A stretch of DNA of 64,000 bases. It comes from Bradyrhizobium sp. AZCC 2176. Lineage in GTDB: Bacteria > Pseudomonadota > Alphaproteobacteria > Rhizobiales > Xanthobacteraceae. Where the stretch lies: the NCBI RefSeq assembly GCF_036924645.1, contig NZ_JAZHRX010000001.1, forward strand, positions 1,798,001 through 1,862,000, in the 5' to 3' direction. The position numbers and the translations under genes were made by a program. Shown piece after piece: positions 16,986 to 25,337 of the stretch (position 1 is its first letter; the number at the start of each line of letters is the position of its first letter). Below the pieces are notes generated by a model. The model worked only from the letters and a program-made list of their open reading frames with translations, was not told the DNA's origin and did not search any database.

Positions 16986-17996
16986 TCAGCTCTTGATCTC
17001 TGACGACCAGGTCTTTTCGATCAGCTTGACCACCGATTCCGGCATCGGGATGTAGTCGAGTTCTTCGGCCATCTTGGCGCCCTTCTCGAACGACCATTTG
17101 AAGAACTTGATGGCTTCCTGGGACGCCGCCTTGTCGGTCGCATCCTTGTGCATCAGGATGAAGGTCGCCGCCGTGATCGGCCAGGAGGCTTCGCCGGGCT
17201 GGTCGGTCAGGATCACGTAATAGCCGGGCGCCTTGGCCCAGTCGGCGTTGGAGGCGGCCGCCTGGAACGCTGCGATGGTCGGCTGCACGGTCTTGCCGGC
17301 CTTGTTGATCATCGCCGCATAGGTCAGCTTGTTCTGCTTGGCGTAGGCATATTCGACGTAGCCGATCGCGTTCTTGGTCTGGCCGACATTGCCGGCAACG
17401 CCTTCATTGCCCTTGGCGCCAACGCCGGCCGGCCATTCGACCGCGGTGCCGGAGCCGACCTTGGCTTTCCAATCGGCGCTCGACTTCGAGAGATAGTCGG
17501 TGAAGTTGAAGGTGGTGCCCGAACCGTCGGAGCGGCGCACCACGGTGATGGCGTCAGCCGGCAGCTTCAGCTTCGGATTGAGCTTTGCAATCGCGGCATC
17601 GTCCCACTTCTTGATCTTGCCGAGATAGATGTCGCCAAGCACTTCGCCCGAGAGCACGAGTTCGCCCGGCTTGATGCCTTCGAGGTTCACGACCGGCACG
17701 ATCGCGCCCATCACCATCGGCCACTGCACCAGGCCGTCCTTCTCGAGCGTCTCATGCTTGAGCGGCGCGTCGGTGGCGCCGAAGGTCACGGTCTTGGCCT
17801 GGATCTGCTTGATGCCGGCGCCGGAGCCGATCGACTGGTAGTTCAGACCGTTGCCGGTCTCCTTCTTGTAGGCGTCGGCCCACTTCGAATAAATCGGGAA
17901 GGGGAACGTGGCGCCCGCGCCGGTGATGTCGGCAGCGAAGGCCGACGTCGAAGCGGCGACCATGCCGGCAGCGACGATTGTCCTGAGGAAATTCAT
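16986..17996 (-). CDS. pstS: periplasmic phosphate-binding protein PstS
   Basis: A 336-residue secreted protein with a signal peptide ending 'STSAFAA'. Phosphate-contact segments are '[14 protein letters not shown]', '[11 protein letters not shown]' and '[18 protein letters not shown]', as in characterised PstS proteins. It delivers inorganic phosphate to PstCAB. It is the first gene of the operon, about 100 bases downstream of a clear Pho box on the same strand. Confidence 0.96.
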   Translation of the reverse strand: MNFLRTIVAAGMVAASTSAFAADITGAGATFPFPIYSKWADAYKKETGNGLNYQSIGSGAGIKQIQAKTVTFGATDAPLKHETLEKDGLVQWPMVMGAIVPVVNLEGIKPGELVLSGEVLGDIYLGKIKKWDDAAIAKLNPKLKLPADAITVVRRSDGSGTTFNFTDYLSKSSADWKAKVGSGTAVEWPAGVGAKGNEGVAGNVGQTKNAIGYVEYAYAKQNKLTYAAMINKAGKTVQPTIAAFQAAASNADWAKAPGYYVILTDQPGEASWPITAATFILMHKDATDKAASQEAIKFFKWSFEKGAKMAEELDYIPMPESVVKLIEKTWSSEIKS

Positions 17997-18093
17997 GGTT
18001 GGTCTCCATCTGGTGAGCGAAGCGCCTGTTGCGCCCGATCGCGCTCACACCCCGCTCGTCTAGGAGCGGTCGATAGAGCTTTTACGAAGGTTC

Positions 18094-18111
18094 GATGACA
18101 GTTGGATGACA
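18094..18111 (-). promoter_or_regulatory. Pho box upstream of pstS
   Basis: On the pstS strand this reads TGTCATC, CAAC, TGTCATC: two identical 7-mers starting 11 bases apart, as in the PhoB consensus (CTGTCAT direct repeats). It lies 98 bases upstream of the pstS start. It is the only such site I see in the window and should drive the whole pstSCAB-phoU-phoB run. Confidence 0.88.
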
Positions 18112-18138
18112 CAATCAAGCGCTTGAAATCGCTTAAAT

Positions 18139-18240
18139 TTATTGCGCTGACGGGGCCTTGAACTGGGGAAAACAGGGGTAAAGACCGCGCGGTTCCCTAC
18201 CCCCAATTTCCGATAAAAGTCCGCAGCGACGGCTCAGATT
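18139..18240 (-). pseudogene. diverged remnant of the phoR 3' end
   Basis: About 100 bases align with the 3' end of the intact phoR at 22,344-22,445. A 28-base core, CTGGGGAAAACAGG plus GGTAAAGACCGCGC (18,163-18,190), matches 22,374-22,402 except for one missing base. The translated end reads 'CFPQFKAPSAQ' and a stop, against 'CFPQAKTSSVSQE' and a stop in phoR. The missing base shifts the frame. Both copies point the same way and bracket the resistance segment. Confidence 0.75.
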
Positions 18241-18246
18241 GTATAT

Positions 18247-18270
18247 AACCATAAAACTAGTATTATGGTT
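18247..18270. promoter_or_regulatory. candidate ArsR-family operator
   Basis: AACCATAA (18,247-18,254) and its complement TTATGGTT (18,263-18,270) are separated by eight bases centred on ACTAGT. It is AT-rich, unlike its surroundings, and lies 33 bases ahead of the ArsR-family gene. A 'TATAAC' -10-like sequence overlaps it, consistent with autorepression. Confidence 0.7.
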
Positions 18271-18302
18271 GTCAACTCCATGCCGTTGCGTTATGAAGCA
18301 CC

Positions 18303-18629
18303 ATGGACCGAGAGCTCGCCGCACGCTGCCTCGCCGAACTGGGCAACCTGACTCGCCTGGACATCTATCGGCTTCTCGTTCGCGCCGGCCCGCCGGGGCT
18401 CAACATCAGCGAAATACAGACCCGTCTCGACCTGGCGGCATCGACCTTGGCCTTTCATCTGCGAGGCCTGGTTAGCGCAGGCCTTGTCGCGCAGGAAAAG
18501 ATCGGGCGGGAGGTAATTTGCCGCGCCCAGTACCATCGCATCGACTCGATTATCGGGTTCCTGCGCGAGCATTGTTGCGAAGGGTTTGCGGACGATTTGC
18601 CGGCAGAGGCCGGGCGCCGGGCGGGTTGA
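18303..18629 (+). CDS. ArsR-family transcriptional repressor
   Basis: A 108-residue winged-helix regulator. The DNA-reading helix region is 'ASTLAFHLRGLVSAGLVAQEK', matching the ArsR/SmtB pattern 'StvSxHLxxLxxAGLV'. The classical alpha-3 'ELCVCDL' motif is replaced by 'GLNISEIQ', so metal sensing, if any, uses other residues. The vicinal pair in 'REHCCEGF' near the C-terminus is a candidate site. ArsR members of this type often control arsenic or organic-toxicant efflux. It heads an MFS plus DUF2306-like unit. Confidence 0.85.
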   Translation: MDRELAARCLAELGNLTRLDIYRLLVRAGPPGLNISEIQTRLDLAASTLAFHLRGLVSAGLVAQEKIGREVICRAQYHRIDSIIGFLREHCCEGFADDLPAEAGRRAG

Positions 18630-18654
18630 CCTACCGCAGCCGGTTAGCGCGAAG

Positions 18655-19914
18655 TTGCCGACCATTCACTACGGTTGGGTCATATTGGGGGCGGGCACAT
18701 TCGGCTCCTTCATGACGCTGCCCGGCCAGACGGCGGGCGTCTCCGTTTTCTTCGATCCGATCACCGCCGAACTCGGCATCTCACGCACGTCGGCGTCGAT
18801 CGCTTATGCAGCCGGCACGCTCGCAGGGATTCTGCCGGCGCCAGTGATCGGCCGCTGGATCGACCGGCTTGGACCACGGGCCACCGCCACCATCATCGCC
18901 GCTGGACTTGCTTTGGCCTGCGCGTTCATGGCGAGCGTTCAGTCCGCCCTCATGCTGTTGATCGGCTTTGCGCTCCTGCGTGGCGCTGCCATTGGCGGCC
19001 TCAGCCTCGTGAGCCAGCAAGTCGTCAATCTGTGGTTTGTGCGACGGCGCGGGATCGCCGCAGCCGCGGCCAGCCTCGGGCTCGCGGCCGGATCAATGAT
19101 TTTTCCGCAAGTAATCGATTTCCTCATTTCGCTGTTCGGTTGGAGAGGCGCCTACCTTGCGCTTGCCGGATTTGTCGCGCTGACCATTCTGCCGGTCGCC
19201 GCTCTGCTATTCCGGGATCGCCCGGAGAAATTCGGTCTCAGCCCGGACGCCGGGCTTGCGCTGACAGCGAAAGACCCGCGGCCGGAGCCGTCATTTTCGC
19301 GACAGCAGGCGCTGCGCACGGGCGTGTTTTGGTTGCTGTGTGCCGCCGGCTTCCTGACCAATGCGGTCGGCACGGCACTCTTGCTCAATCACTTCTCGAT
19401 CATGCAGACCGCCGGAGTAGCTTACGTGGATGCGCTGACGCTGCTGGCGATTGCTGGCGGCGTTCAGGCTGCCGCTACCCTCGGCACGGGACTCCTGGTG
19501 GATCGCTATGAACCACGACGTCTGGTTCCGCTGGCGATGGGCATGCTTGCGCTCGCCTCGGCCCTTCCGGTGTTCGGTGGCGGCGTTGCCGTGAGCTGGC
19601 TCTACGCGTTGAGCCTGGGCGCCGCTTACGGTTCGCAGCAAGCGATCAACGCCGCCGGCTTCGCACAGTATTTTGGCCGCGATCATCTCGGCGCAATCAG
19701 GGGAACTTCGTTCGTATTCGGTGTTGCGGGCGCTGCGTTAGGGCCGCTTCCGTTCGCTGCAAGCATCGACTGGACGGAAAGCTACGGAGCCGTGCTGACA
19801 GTCTGCTGCGGGCTTTCCCTCATGTGCGGGGCGGCAGCTTTCGTCGTGTGTTGCCCGTCAGCGGCGGCAAATACAACGGCGATTCCGTCTCCGATGACGG
19901 AGCGAACGTCATGA
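18655..19914 (+). CDS. MFS transporter
   Basis: A 12-segment major-facilitator protein of about 419 residues. It opens 'PTIHYGWVILGAGTFGSF' and has the loop 2-3 motif as 'GRWIDRLGPRATATI', with 'FRDRPEKFGLSPD' in the central loop. This is the monocarboxylate/oxalate-formate branch of MFS. No ATG precedes the first membrane segment. TTG at 18,655 is my choice; TTG at 18,586, inside the ArsR gene, is an alternative. Following an ArsR repressor, it is probably an efflux pump; the substrate is unknown. Confidence 0.8.
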   Translation: MPTIHYGWVILGAGTFGSFMTLPGQTAGVSVFFDPITAELGISRTSASIAYAAGTLAGILPAPVIGRWIDRLGPRATATIIAAGLALACAFMASVQSALMLLIGFALLRGAAIGGLSLVSQQVVNLWFVRRRGIAAAAASLGLAAGSMIFPQVIDFLISLFGWRGAYLALAGFVALTILPVAALLFRDRPEKFGLSPDAGLALTAKDPRPEPSFSRQQALRTGVFWLLCAAGFLTNAVGTALLLNHFSIMQTAGVAYVDALTLLAIAGGVQAAATLGTGLLVDRYEPRRLVPLAMGMLALASALPVFGGGVAVSWLYALSLGAAYGSQQAINAAGFAQYFGRDHLGAIRGTSFVFGVAGAALGPLPFAASIDWTESYGAVLTVCCGLSLMCGAAAFVVCCPSAAANTTAIPSPMTERTS

Positions 19915-20435
19915 CGGCAGGGGAAACAACCGTTGTGGCGGGCATCGAGATTCCCTCGACCGATCCTGTCTTTCTGACAGTCATTTTCGGATTGCATATT
20001 CCCCTTGGCCTTGCGTGCGTTGGCATTGGCGCGATCGCGATGTTGAGCGAGAAGCATCGCGGCCGGCATTCGAAGTTGGGGACGATCTATTTCTGGTGTC
20101 TGCTGGCACTGTTCGCGTCTGCGACGTTCCTGTCGCTGATGCGCTGGGACGAAAATTATCACTTGTTCATTCTTGGAGCGATGTCGTTCGCCTCCGCTTG
20201 GAGCGGGCGCATGGCGCTCAGGCGGCGGTGGAAAGACTGGGTTAGGCTCCACATCATGGGGATGGGTCTGTCGTATATCCTGATGCTTATTGCCTTCTAC
20301 GTCGATAACGGAAAGCAACTGCCGATCTGGAAAGAATTGCCACATTTCATGTATTGGGCGATACCTCTCGCATTCGGCATACCGCTCATCGTACGCGCGC
20401 TTCTTTGGCATCCGCTGGCGCGAGCGCGCACCTAA
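19911..20435 (+). CDS. DUF2306-like membrane protein
   Basis: A 174-residue protein with four or five hydrophobic segments. The ATG at 19,911 overlaps the MFS stop as ATGA, so it is probably translated with the transporter. Histidines at the membrane edges ('FGLHIPLGLACVGIGAIAM', 'YHLFILGAMSF', 'RLHIMGMGLSYI') suggest the DUF2306 group, whose role is undefined. It completes the ArsR-MFS unit. Similarity was judged by eye. Confidence 0.6.
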   Translation: MTAGETTVVAGIEIPSTDPVFLTVIFGLHIPLGLACVGIGAIAMLSEKHRGRHSKLGTIYFWCLLALFASATFLSLMRWDENYHLFILGAMSFASAWSGRMALRRRWKDWVRLHIMGMGLSYILMLIAFYVDNGKQLPIWKELPHFMYWAIPLAFGIPLIVRALLWHPLARART

Positions 20436-20503
20436 GTTCCCAGTTAATGCGGCAAGATGCGACATGCGTTTGCCAAGAGCCGCGGCGCGAGCCCTTCCAT
20501 TCT

Positions 20504-20827
20504 TCAGCCGCGCGGTCCCGCTAAGATGATGGCCGCACCAAACAGACAGATTGCAGCGCCCGTGACATCCCAACGATCCGGCCGGACGCCCTCAATGCTC
20601 CACAGCCAAAGCAACGAGGAAACGATGTAAATGCCGCCATACGCGGCGTAAGCCCTGCCTGCGGCCTCGGTTTCGACCAGCGTCAGCAGGTACGCGAATA
20701 CGATCAGGGAAACGACACCCGGAATCAGCCACCAAGTCGGCTTGCCGAGGCGCAACCAGCCCCAGAAAGCAAAGCAACCTGCGATCTCGGCAATGGCGGC
20801 CCCAATATAGACAACAGTCGTCTGCAT
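20504..20827 (-). CDS. YnfA/UPF0060 small membrane protein
   Basis: A 107-residue protein with four membrane helices. Family segments are '[22 protein letters not shown]' and '[42 protein letters not shown]'. The ATG at 20,827 gives the usual family length; TTG at 20,863 would add 12 residues and has a GGAG close by. YnfA belongs to the small-multidrug-resistance-like group. It lies downstream of the MerT-like gene on the same strand, inside the resistance segment. Confidence 0.88.
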   Translation of the reverse strand: MQTTVVYIGAAIAEIAGCFAFWGWLRLGKPTWWLIPGVVSLIVFAYLLTLVETEAAGRAYAAYGGIYIVSSLLWLWSIEGVRPDRWDVTGAAICLFGAAIILAGPRG

Positions 20828-20885
20828 CCCTGATCGTTTCACACCTTCCGCTGCTAAGTTCAATGCTCCAGAACCGAGCCTCCTG

Positions 20886-21605
20886 TTATGCCCTCAGGAC
20901 GCGGGCAAGCTGATGCTCGATAAGTGGCCAGAGCACCGCGACACTCAACAAGACGGTGGCTACGGCCATCATGTAAAGAGTCGACGCGGCTGGCCACCGT
21001 CGTGCTCGCATTGACTGCCAAACAATCCAACTCCAGGCGCCGACGACAGCGAGCACCGCCAAGCCCGTCACCCAAACGTGCGCGCTGGCCACGAATGCGA
21101 GTATGCTCCCTGTTCCTGCGGCTGCCACCGCAGGCAAGGCAAATGGGAGCACGCAACACGCGCCGCATGCCACTGCTCCAGTAGCGAGGGTGACGGCGGT
21201 CAATCCGGCGGCTTTCTCGCCGGGCCGCTGCTCGGCAATCAGGGGCGTCGTATTCGATGGTGCTGCGCACCCGCATCCCGATGGGGCTTGCGCTCCCGCA
21301 AGGAACTGCTCAAACAGCGGGTCGACAGCGTCGCGGGACGATTCCGGCGCTGTGATCGAAAGGCGGATTTCTTCCGTTGCGGACCGGACATCGAAGGTTA
21401 GAAATGCGCAACACACTTGCTCCTTTCGAACCATCTCGCTGACGCGCTCGGCGGCTTCCAGGGCGTAATAAAGATCTAGAACCAAGCCCCGTCGCTCGTG
21501 GCGACGCAGCGCATCACGGGTCAAGGCACGGATCGATGCCAATCGATCCTTATATTCACCAGCGGTTAACGTGCAGGCGATCGGCGGGGCTTCAATCGTA
21601 GTCAT
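20886..21605 (-). CDS. MerT-like membrane protein with an N-terminal cysteine domain
   Basis: A 239-residue protein from 'MTTIEAPP'. Residues 1-100 form a soluble domain with '[14 protein letters not shown]' and the linker 'GCGCAA'. The remainder has three or four membrane segments, the first with '[21 protein letters not shown]', reminiscent of the paired cysteines in mercuric transporters. It is divergent from a MerR regulator and reads from a MerR-type promoter. The cysteine content and neighbour suggest heavy-metal transport or binding, but the metal is unknown and the family name is tentative. Confidence 0.6.
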   Translation of the reverse strand: MTTIEAPPIACTLTAGEYKDRLASIRALTRDALRRHERRGLVLDLYYALEAAERVSEMVRKEQVCCAFLTFDVRSATEEIRLSITAPESSRDAVDPLFEQFLAGAQAPSGCGCAAPSNTTPLIAEQRPGEKAAGLTAVTLATGAVACGACCVLPFALPAVAAAGTGSILAFVASAHVWVTGLAVLAVVGAWSWIVWQSMRARRWPAASTLYMMAVATVLLSVAVLWPLIEHQLARVLRA

Positions 21606-21650
21606 TTCTTGCAGTCTCCTCTCGGCCTCCTGACGAGGTCCTTGCCTGTA

Positions 21651-21681
21651 GGCTACTTCCTCAAGTAACTTGAGGTTCAAG
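21651..21681 (-). promoter_or_regulatory. MerR-type promoter with dyad in a 19-bp spacer
   Basis: On the minus strand, TTGAAC and TAGCCT are separated by exactly 19 bases, the overlong spacing typical of MerR-activated promoters. The spacer contains the inverted repeat CCTCAAG-TTA-CTTGAGG (21,675-21,659). It would drive the MerT-like gene at 20,886-21,605. The dyad resembles the SoxR box but is one base shorter. Confidence 0.75.
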
Positions 21682-21694
21682 AGGAAAAACCGCA

Positions 21695-22150
21695 GTGAGC
21701 CCAGGAATGTCGAATTTGAAGATTGGAGCCCTTGCGAGGCGGACGGGCACCAACGTGCCGACTATTCGTTACTACGAAGAGATTGGCTTGCTTCGTCCAG
21801 CGGACCGGCAGGCCGGCGGTCAGCGCGTGTATGACGATGCTGACGTGAAGCGGCTGACATTCATTCGCCGCTGCCGAGATTTCGGGTTCCCGATCGAACA
21901 AGTTCGCTCACTCGTCGAGCTAGTGCAGGACCCGCAAAGCTCTTGCATGCATGCGCGCAATATGGCGGAAGCGCATCTCGCGACCGTACGCGCGAAGCTC
22001 GCTGAGTTGAAGGCGCTTGAGCGCAGCATCGCCGCATTCGTTGTGAACTGCGATTCTTCCTGCGCCGGCGGGCCGGGACCCGACTGCGTGATCCTTGATG
22101 ATCTCGCAAGCGGCCCTTGCAAGACCTCTGTTATGCAGCGGGGCTGTTAG
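21695..22150 (+). CDS. MerR-family metal-responsive regulator
   Basis: A 151-residue MerR protein. The N-terminal helix-turn-helix reads 'IGALARRTGTNVPTIRYYEEIGLL', followed by the long coupling helix. Cysteines in 'QSSCMHARN' and the C-terminal 'VNCDSSCAGGPGPDC' fit the pattern of Zn/Cd/Pb/Hg sensors rather than the SoxR iron-sulfur motif. A GTG start (21,695) with GAGGA nine bases upstream is preferred over ATG 21,707, which has no properly spaced site. It faces the MerT-like gene across the 19-bp-spacer promoter. Confidence 0.87.
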   Translation: MSPGMSNLKIGALARRTGTNVPTIRYYEEIGLLRPADRQAGGQRVYDDADVKRLTFIRRCRDFGFPIEQVRSLVELVQDPQSSCMHARNMAEAHLATVRAKLAELKALERSIAAFVVNCDSSCAGGPGPDCVILDDLASGPCKTSVMQRGC

Positions 22151-22343
22151 GCAGGAAGACACGCGAACTGCGGCGCGGCTCAGCGACAACAAGCGCCCTT
22201 ACCGTTCTCTTGGATCGGCGTGCACGGCACGGTCCTGCAGGAGAAGACGCAGCAGTGGCCCGGCCTAATCATTTCCTGCTAAACGCAGCACGATAGCCAG
22301 CTGAAGAGCGACCTTCGAGGGACCAGATTTCAAAACTGAGACA

Positions 22344-23651
22344 CTACTCCTGGCTTACGGAGGACGTCTTGGCCTGGGGAAAACAGGCGGTAAAGACCGC
22401 GCCGTTTTTCGGCACGCTTTCGATCAAAAGCCGGCCGCGATGACGGTTAAGAATATGTTTCACCAGCGATAACCCGAGCCCGGTTCCACCCTGCGCCCGG
22501 CTGTCGCCGACGTCGACCCGGTAGAAGCGTTCGGTCAGCCGCGGCAGGTGTTCCGGCGCGATCCCGGGGCCGAAATCCCGCACCATGATACGGACTTCCG
22601 GCGCGCCCTCGCCCGAGGCTACCTCGGTCAGGGAAACGATCACGCGCCCGCCGGATGCGCCATATTTGAGCGCGTTCTCGATCAGGTTTTCGAACAGCCG
22701 CAGCAGTTCCTCGCGATCGCCCGCGATCGTCACCGGCACGGTGGGCAGATCGATCTCGATTTCGACCTGGCGCTCCCGGGCGAGCGGCTCCAGCCCGTCG
22801 GCGACCTGGCGGATGATCGGCACGATATCGACGCAGGCATCGGGCCGGACATGGGCCGACAATTCGACCCGTGAGAGCGACAGGAGATCGTCGATCAGCC
22901 GCGCCATCCGGGTCGCCTGCGTATGCATGATCGACAGAAAGCGCTCGCGCGCCTTGGCGTCGTCCTTGGCAGGCCCCTGCAGCGTGTCGATGAAGCCCGA
23001 CAACGCCGCAAGCGGCGTCCGCAGTTCGTGGCTGGCATTGGCGACGAAATCGGCGCGCATTTCCTCGACCCGCCGCAGCGGCGTCTGGTCGTGGAAGGTC
23101 ATCAGCATGCACTTCTCGGTGCCGCCGAACAGCGTCGGCACCGGCACCGGCGTGATGATCAGTTCCATCCAGCGGTCGACCGGCACCTGGTCGAGATAGG
23201 TCGCCCGGCGCGGTTCGGTGGTCGCGATCGCCTCGCGCAATGCGGTGATGATCTCGGGCGAGCGCAGCGCAAACTGCGCGAGCTCATTCTTGCGGAGCGC
23301 AGGCGCGAGCTGGGCGGCCGCCGCGTTGAGATGCAGGACGCGGCCGGCGCGGTCGAGCAGCACGGCCGGATCCGGCATGCCGGCAACGACGGCGCTGACG
23401 GCGGCGGACTCGACCGGACTGACGGCGCGGACATCGTCACGGGAGGCCGTCACATGGTGCAGCCGCCACGGCACCAGCGCCGCGGCGGCGATACAAATGA
23501 AAACCGCCATGGCACGCGCCAGCGACAGATCGGCCAGCACCACGAGCGCGCAAAGCGCGAGGCCGGCGGCCAGCAGGATGATGGCCGAATGCCGCAACCG
23601 GTCCGGCCACGGCGCGAAAATCGAGGAACTGCTGGAATCGTCTATCGCCAT
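22344..23651 (-). CDS. phoR: phosphate-regulon sensor histidine kinase PhoR
   Basis: A 435-residue membrane kinase that phosphorylates PhoB. Two N-terminal membrane helices (about residues 18-62) precede a PAS domain ('VVAGMPDPAVLLDRAGRVLHLN'). The H-box is 'FVANASHELRTPLAAL', and the ATPase N, G1 and G2 boxes include 'LFENLIENALKYG', 'VRDFGPGIAPEHL' and 'GGTGLGLSLVKHI'. In related genomes phoR normally lies directly before pstS. Here 4.3 kb of resistance genes intervene, and its 3' end is echoed at 18,139-18,240. Confidence 0.95.
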   Translation of the reverse strand: MAIDDSSSSSIFAPWPDRLRHSAIILLAAGLALCALVVLADLSLARAMAVFICIAAAALVPWRLHHVTASRDDVRAVSPVESAAVSAVVAGMPDPAVLLDRAGRVLHLNAAAAQLAPALRKNELAQFALRSPEIITALREAIATTEPRRATYLDQVPVDRWMELIITPVPVPTLFGGTEKCMLMTFHDQTPLRRVEEMRADFVANASHELRTPLAALSGFIDTLQGPAKDDAKARERFLSIMHTQATRMARLIDDLLSLSRVELSAHVRPDACVDIVPIIRQVADGLEPLARERQVEIEIDLPTVPVTIAGDREELLRLFENLIENALKYGASGGRVIVSLTEVASGEGAPEVRIMVRDFGPGIAPEHLPRLTERFYRVDVGDSRAQGGTGLGLSLVKHILNRHRGRLLIESVPKNGAVFTACFPQAKTSSVSQE

Positions 23652-23691
23652 GGCGCAGGCTTTTTTCCTCTATTCGCGAGGCCCCGCCGCG

Positions 23692-24756
23692 TCATCCGGT
23701 GCCCGTGTCGCCACGCTCGCGCACATAGACGGCGGCCTCATGCCTCGTCGGCTCGGCGTCGGCGCCCGCTGCCAACTGGCGCAGGCGCTTCGATCGCGCG
23801 CCGATGATAATCTCCCGAAGCGTCAGCAAGATTACAGATATGACAAATGGCCCGATATAATAGAGGACGCGGAACAGCAGCATGCCGGCGAGCAGTTCCT
23901 CCCGGTCCATTTGCCAGAGGCCGACCAGCATGGCGGCATCGAAAACGCCGAGCCCACCCGGCGAATGGCTGGCGAACCCCAGCAGCGTGGCCGAGACGAA
24001 GATGACAGCCACGACAACGAAACCCAGATTGGGCTCGTCCGGCACCAGCACATACATCGCCAGCGCGCAGAAACCGAGATCGATAATGCCGATGGCGATC
24101 TGCAGCAGCGTCAGTGGCCCGCCCGGCAGCGTGACCGTCCACGGCCCGCGGCCGACGCTGCGCGGCTGGGCCCAGACCCAGACCACATATCCGATCAGCG
24201 CGATGATGATGCCGAACGCCGCGACGCGGTTGAGCCAGACCGGCAACTGATCGATCGAGGCGGCGGCTTCCGGGTGATAGGCGATGCCCAGTCCCAGCAC
24301 CGCTGCATTGCCGAGCCAGAAGGTCAGCCCGGCGAGGAAACAGATCTTGGCGACGTCGATCGCGTTCAGCCCCCAGGCCGAATAGATCCGGTAGCGCACC
24401 GCGCCGCCGGTGAAGACGCTGGCGCCGACATTGTGCCCGATCGAATAGGAGGTGAAGGCGGCCAGCGCGTTGACGCGGTAGGGAATGCGGCGGTGGCCGA
24501 TCGCGCGGACGGCAAACCAGTCATAGAAGGTCAGCGTGAAATAGCCCGCCGCCACGAACAGGGCCGCCAGCGCAATCTGGCGCGGCTCGGTGCTCTTGAT
24601 GGCCTCGATCACCTCATTGGAGTCGATGCCCCGGAGCATGTGATAGAGCACGTAGCACGCAACGGCGATGACCGTGATGCTGATCAAAACCCCGAGCTTG
24701 TGCAGGACCTGCTTCTGGCGCAGAAACGAGATCGCCCTGCGTATTGCTTCCAGCAT
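23692..24756 (-). CDS. LPG synthase transmembrane-region / UPF0104 family protein
   Basis: A 354-residue protein with about eight membrane segments matching the flippase-like domain of MprF and its stand-alone homologues. Family marks are 'YTSYSIGHNVGASVFTGGAVRYR' in slightly altered form and 'FASHSPGGLGVFDAAMLVGL'. It lacks the C-terminal aminoacyl-transferase domain, so it is probably a lipid or polyprenyl-linked transporter. It lies 40 bases upstream of phoR on the same strand. The charged C-terminal tail is cytoplasmic. Confidence 0.8.
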   Translation of the reverse strand: MLEAIRRAISFLRQKQVLHKLGVLISITVIAVACYVLYHMLRGIDSNEVIEAIKSTEPRQIALAALFVAAGYFTLTFYDWFAVRAIGHRRIPYRVNALAAFTSYSIGHNVGASVFTGGAVRYRIYSAWGLNAIDVAKICFLAGLTFWLGNAAVLGLGIAYHPEAAASIDQLPVWLNRVAAFGIIIALIGYVVWVWAQPRSVGRGPWTVTLPGGPLTLLQIAIGIIDLGFCALAMYVLVPDEPNLGFVVVAVIFVSATLLGFASHSPGGLGVFDAAMLVGLWQMDREELLAGMLLFRVLYYIGPFVISVILLTLREIIIGARSKRLRQLAAGADAEPTRHEAAVYVRERGDTGTG

Positions 24757-25034
24757 CTACACCTCGAATTGCGCTTCTGCGACGACAGTAACGGCGTAAA
24801 CCCTGCCGGCGCTACGCTGCTCCCTTGCTCCTCTGGTAGCGCGTTTTGAGCCGGAGTGGAATTCGTCTGACGACAATAAAACACGCTTCTTCAACATATT
24901 AGGCGCCAGTTGACGACGGTAGAAGTACGGTTTTGCAGCAATCCTGCCGCCCGACGGCGATTCGTGACCATAGCCGGGGCCGGTCAACAACACGTGACAA
25001 TGACAGCGGTGGAGCTGGCGGGTTCATGGTGCGG

Positions 25035-25337
25035 TCAGGCCGACGGCGCGCTGCGCGAGACCACCCAATCGCGCAACCATGAGCCGACCGCACAGAAGCA
25101 GAGATAGAGCGCGAACATGATCAGGCCGAGATCGAGCCAGTAGCCGAAGCGCCCGGGCACGACACGCGCGAACGCGGCGGCGACCAGCGCCGCGACCAAA
25201 GCCGAAAGCGCCCACCGCAGCTTCCGCGGGACACCCTCGCCATGCTGAACCACGGATATCCAGCCCATGGCGAAGCCGAGCAGCGCCGATCCCAGCAGCC
25301 AGCCCCAGTAGAATGTGGTCAGATAGGCCATGCTCAC
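25035..25337 (-). CDS. small three-helix membrane protein of unknown function
   Basis: A 100-residue protein with three hydrophobic segments ('YWGWLLGSALLGFAMGWI', 'LVAALVAAAFARVV', 'LIMFALYLCFCAVG'). The GTG start overlaps the stop of the OmpA-like gene as GTGA, suggesting coupled translation; ATG at 25,331 is an alternative. I recognise no family. The 278 bases between this gene and the UPF0104 gene contain nothing I can support. Confidence 0.65.
   Translation of the reverse strand: MSMAYLTTFYWGWLLGSALLGFAMGWISVVQHGEGVPRKLRWALSALVAALVAAAFARVVPGRFGYWLDLGLIMFALYLCFCAVGSWLRDWVVSRSAPSA

Noticed and set aside
21659..21675. Calling the CCTCAAG dyad a SoxR box
   Set aside because: It is one base shorter than the SoxR site, and the neighbouring MerR protein lacks the C-x2-C-x-C-x5-C cluster of SoxR.
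22151..22343. Extra gene between MerR and phoR
   Set aside because: No open frame with a start, ribosome site and family-like sequence; left as unassigned spacer.
23218..24849. 543-codon plus-strand frame over phoR and the UPF0104 gene
   Set aside because: It is antisense to two clear genes and has Arg/Gln/Asp-rich low-complexity composition.
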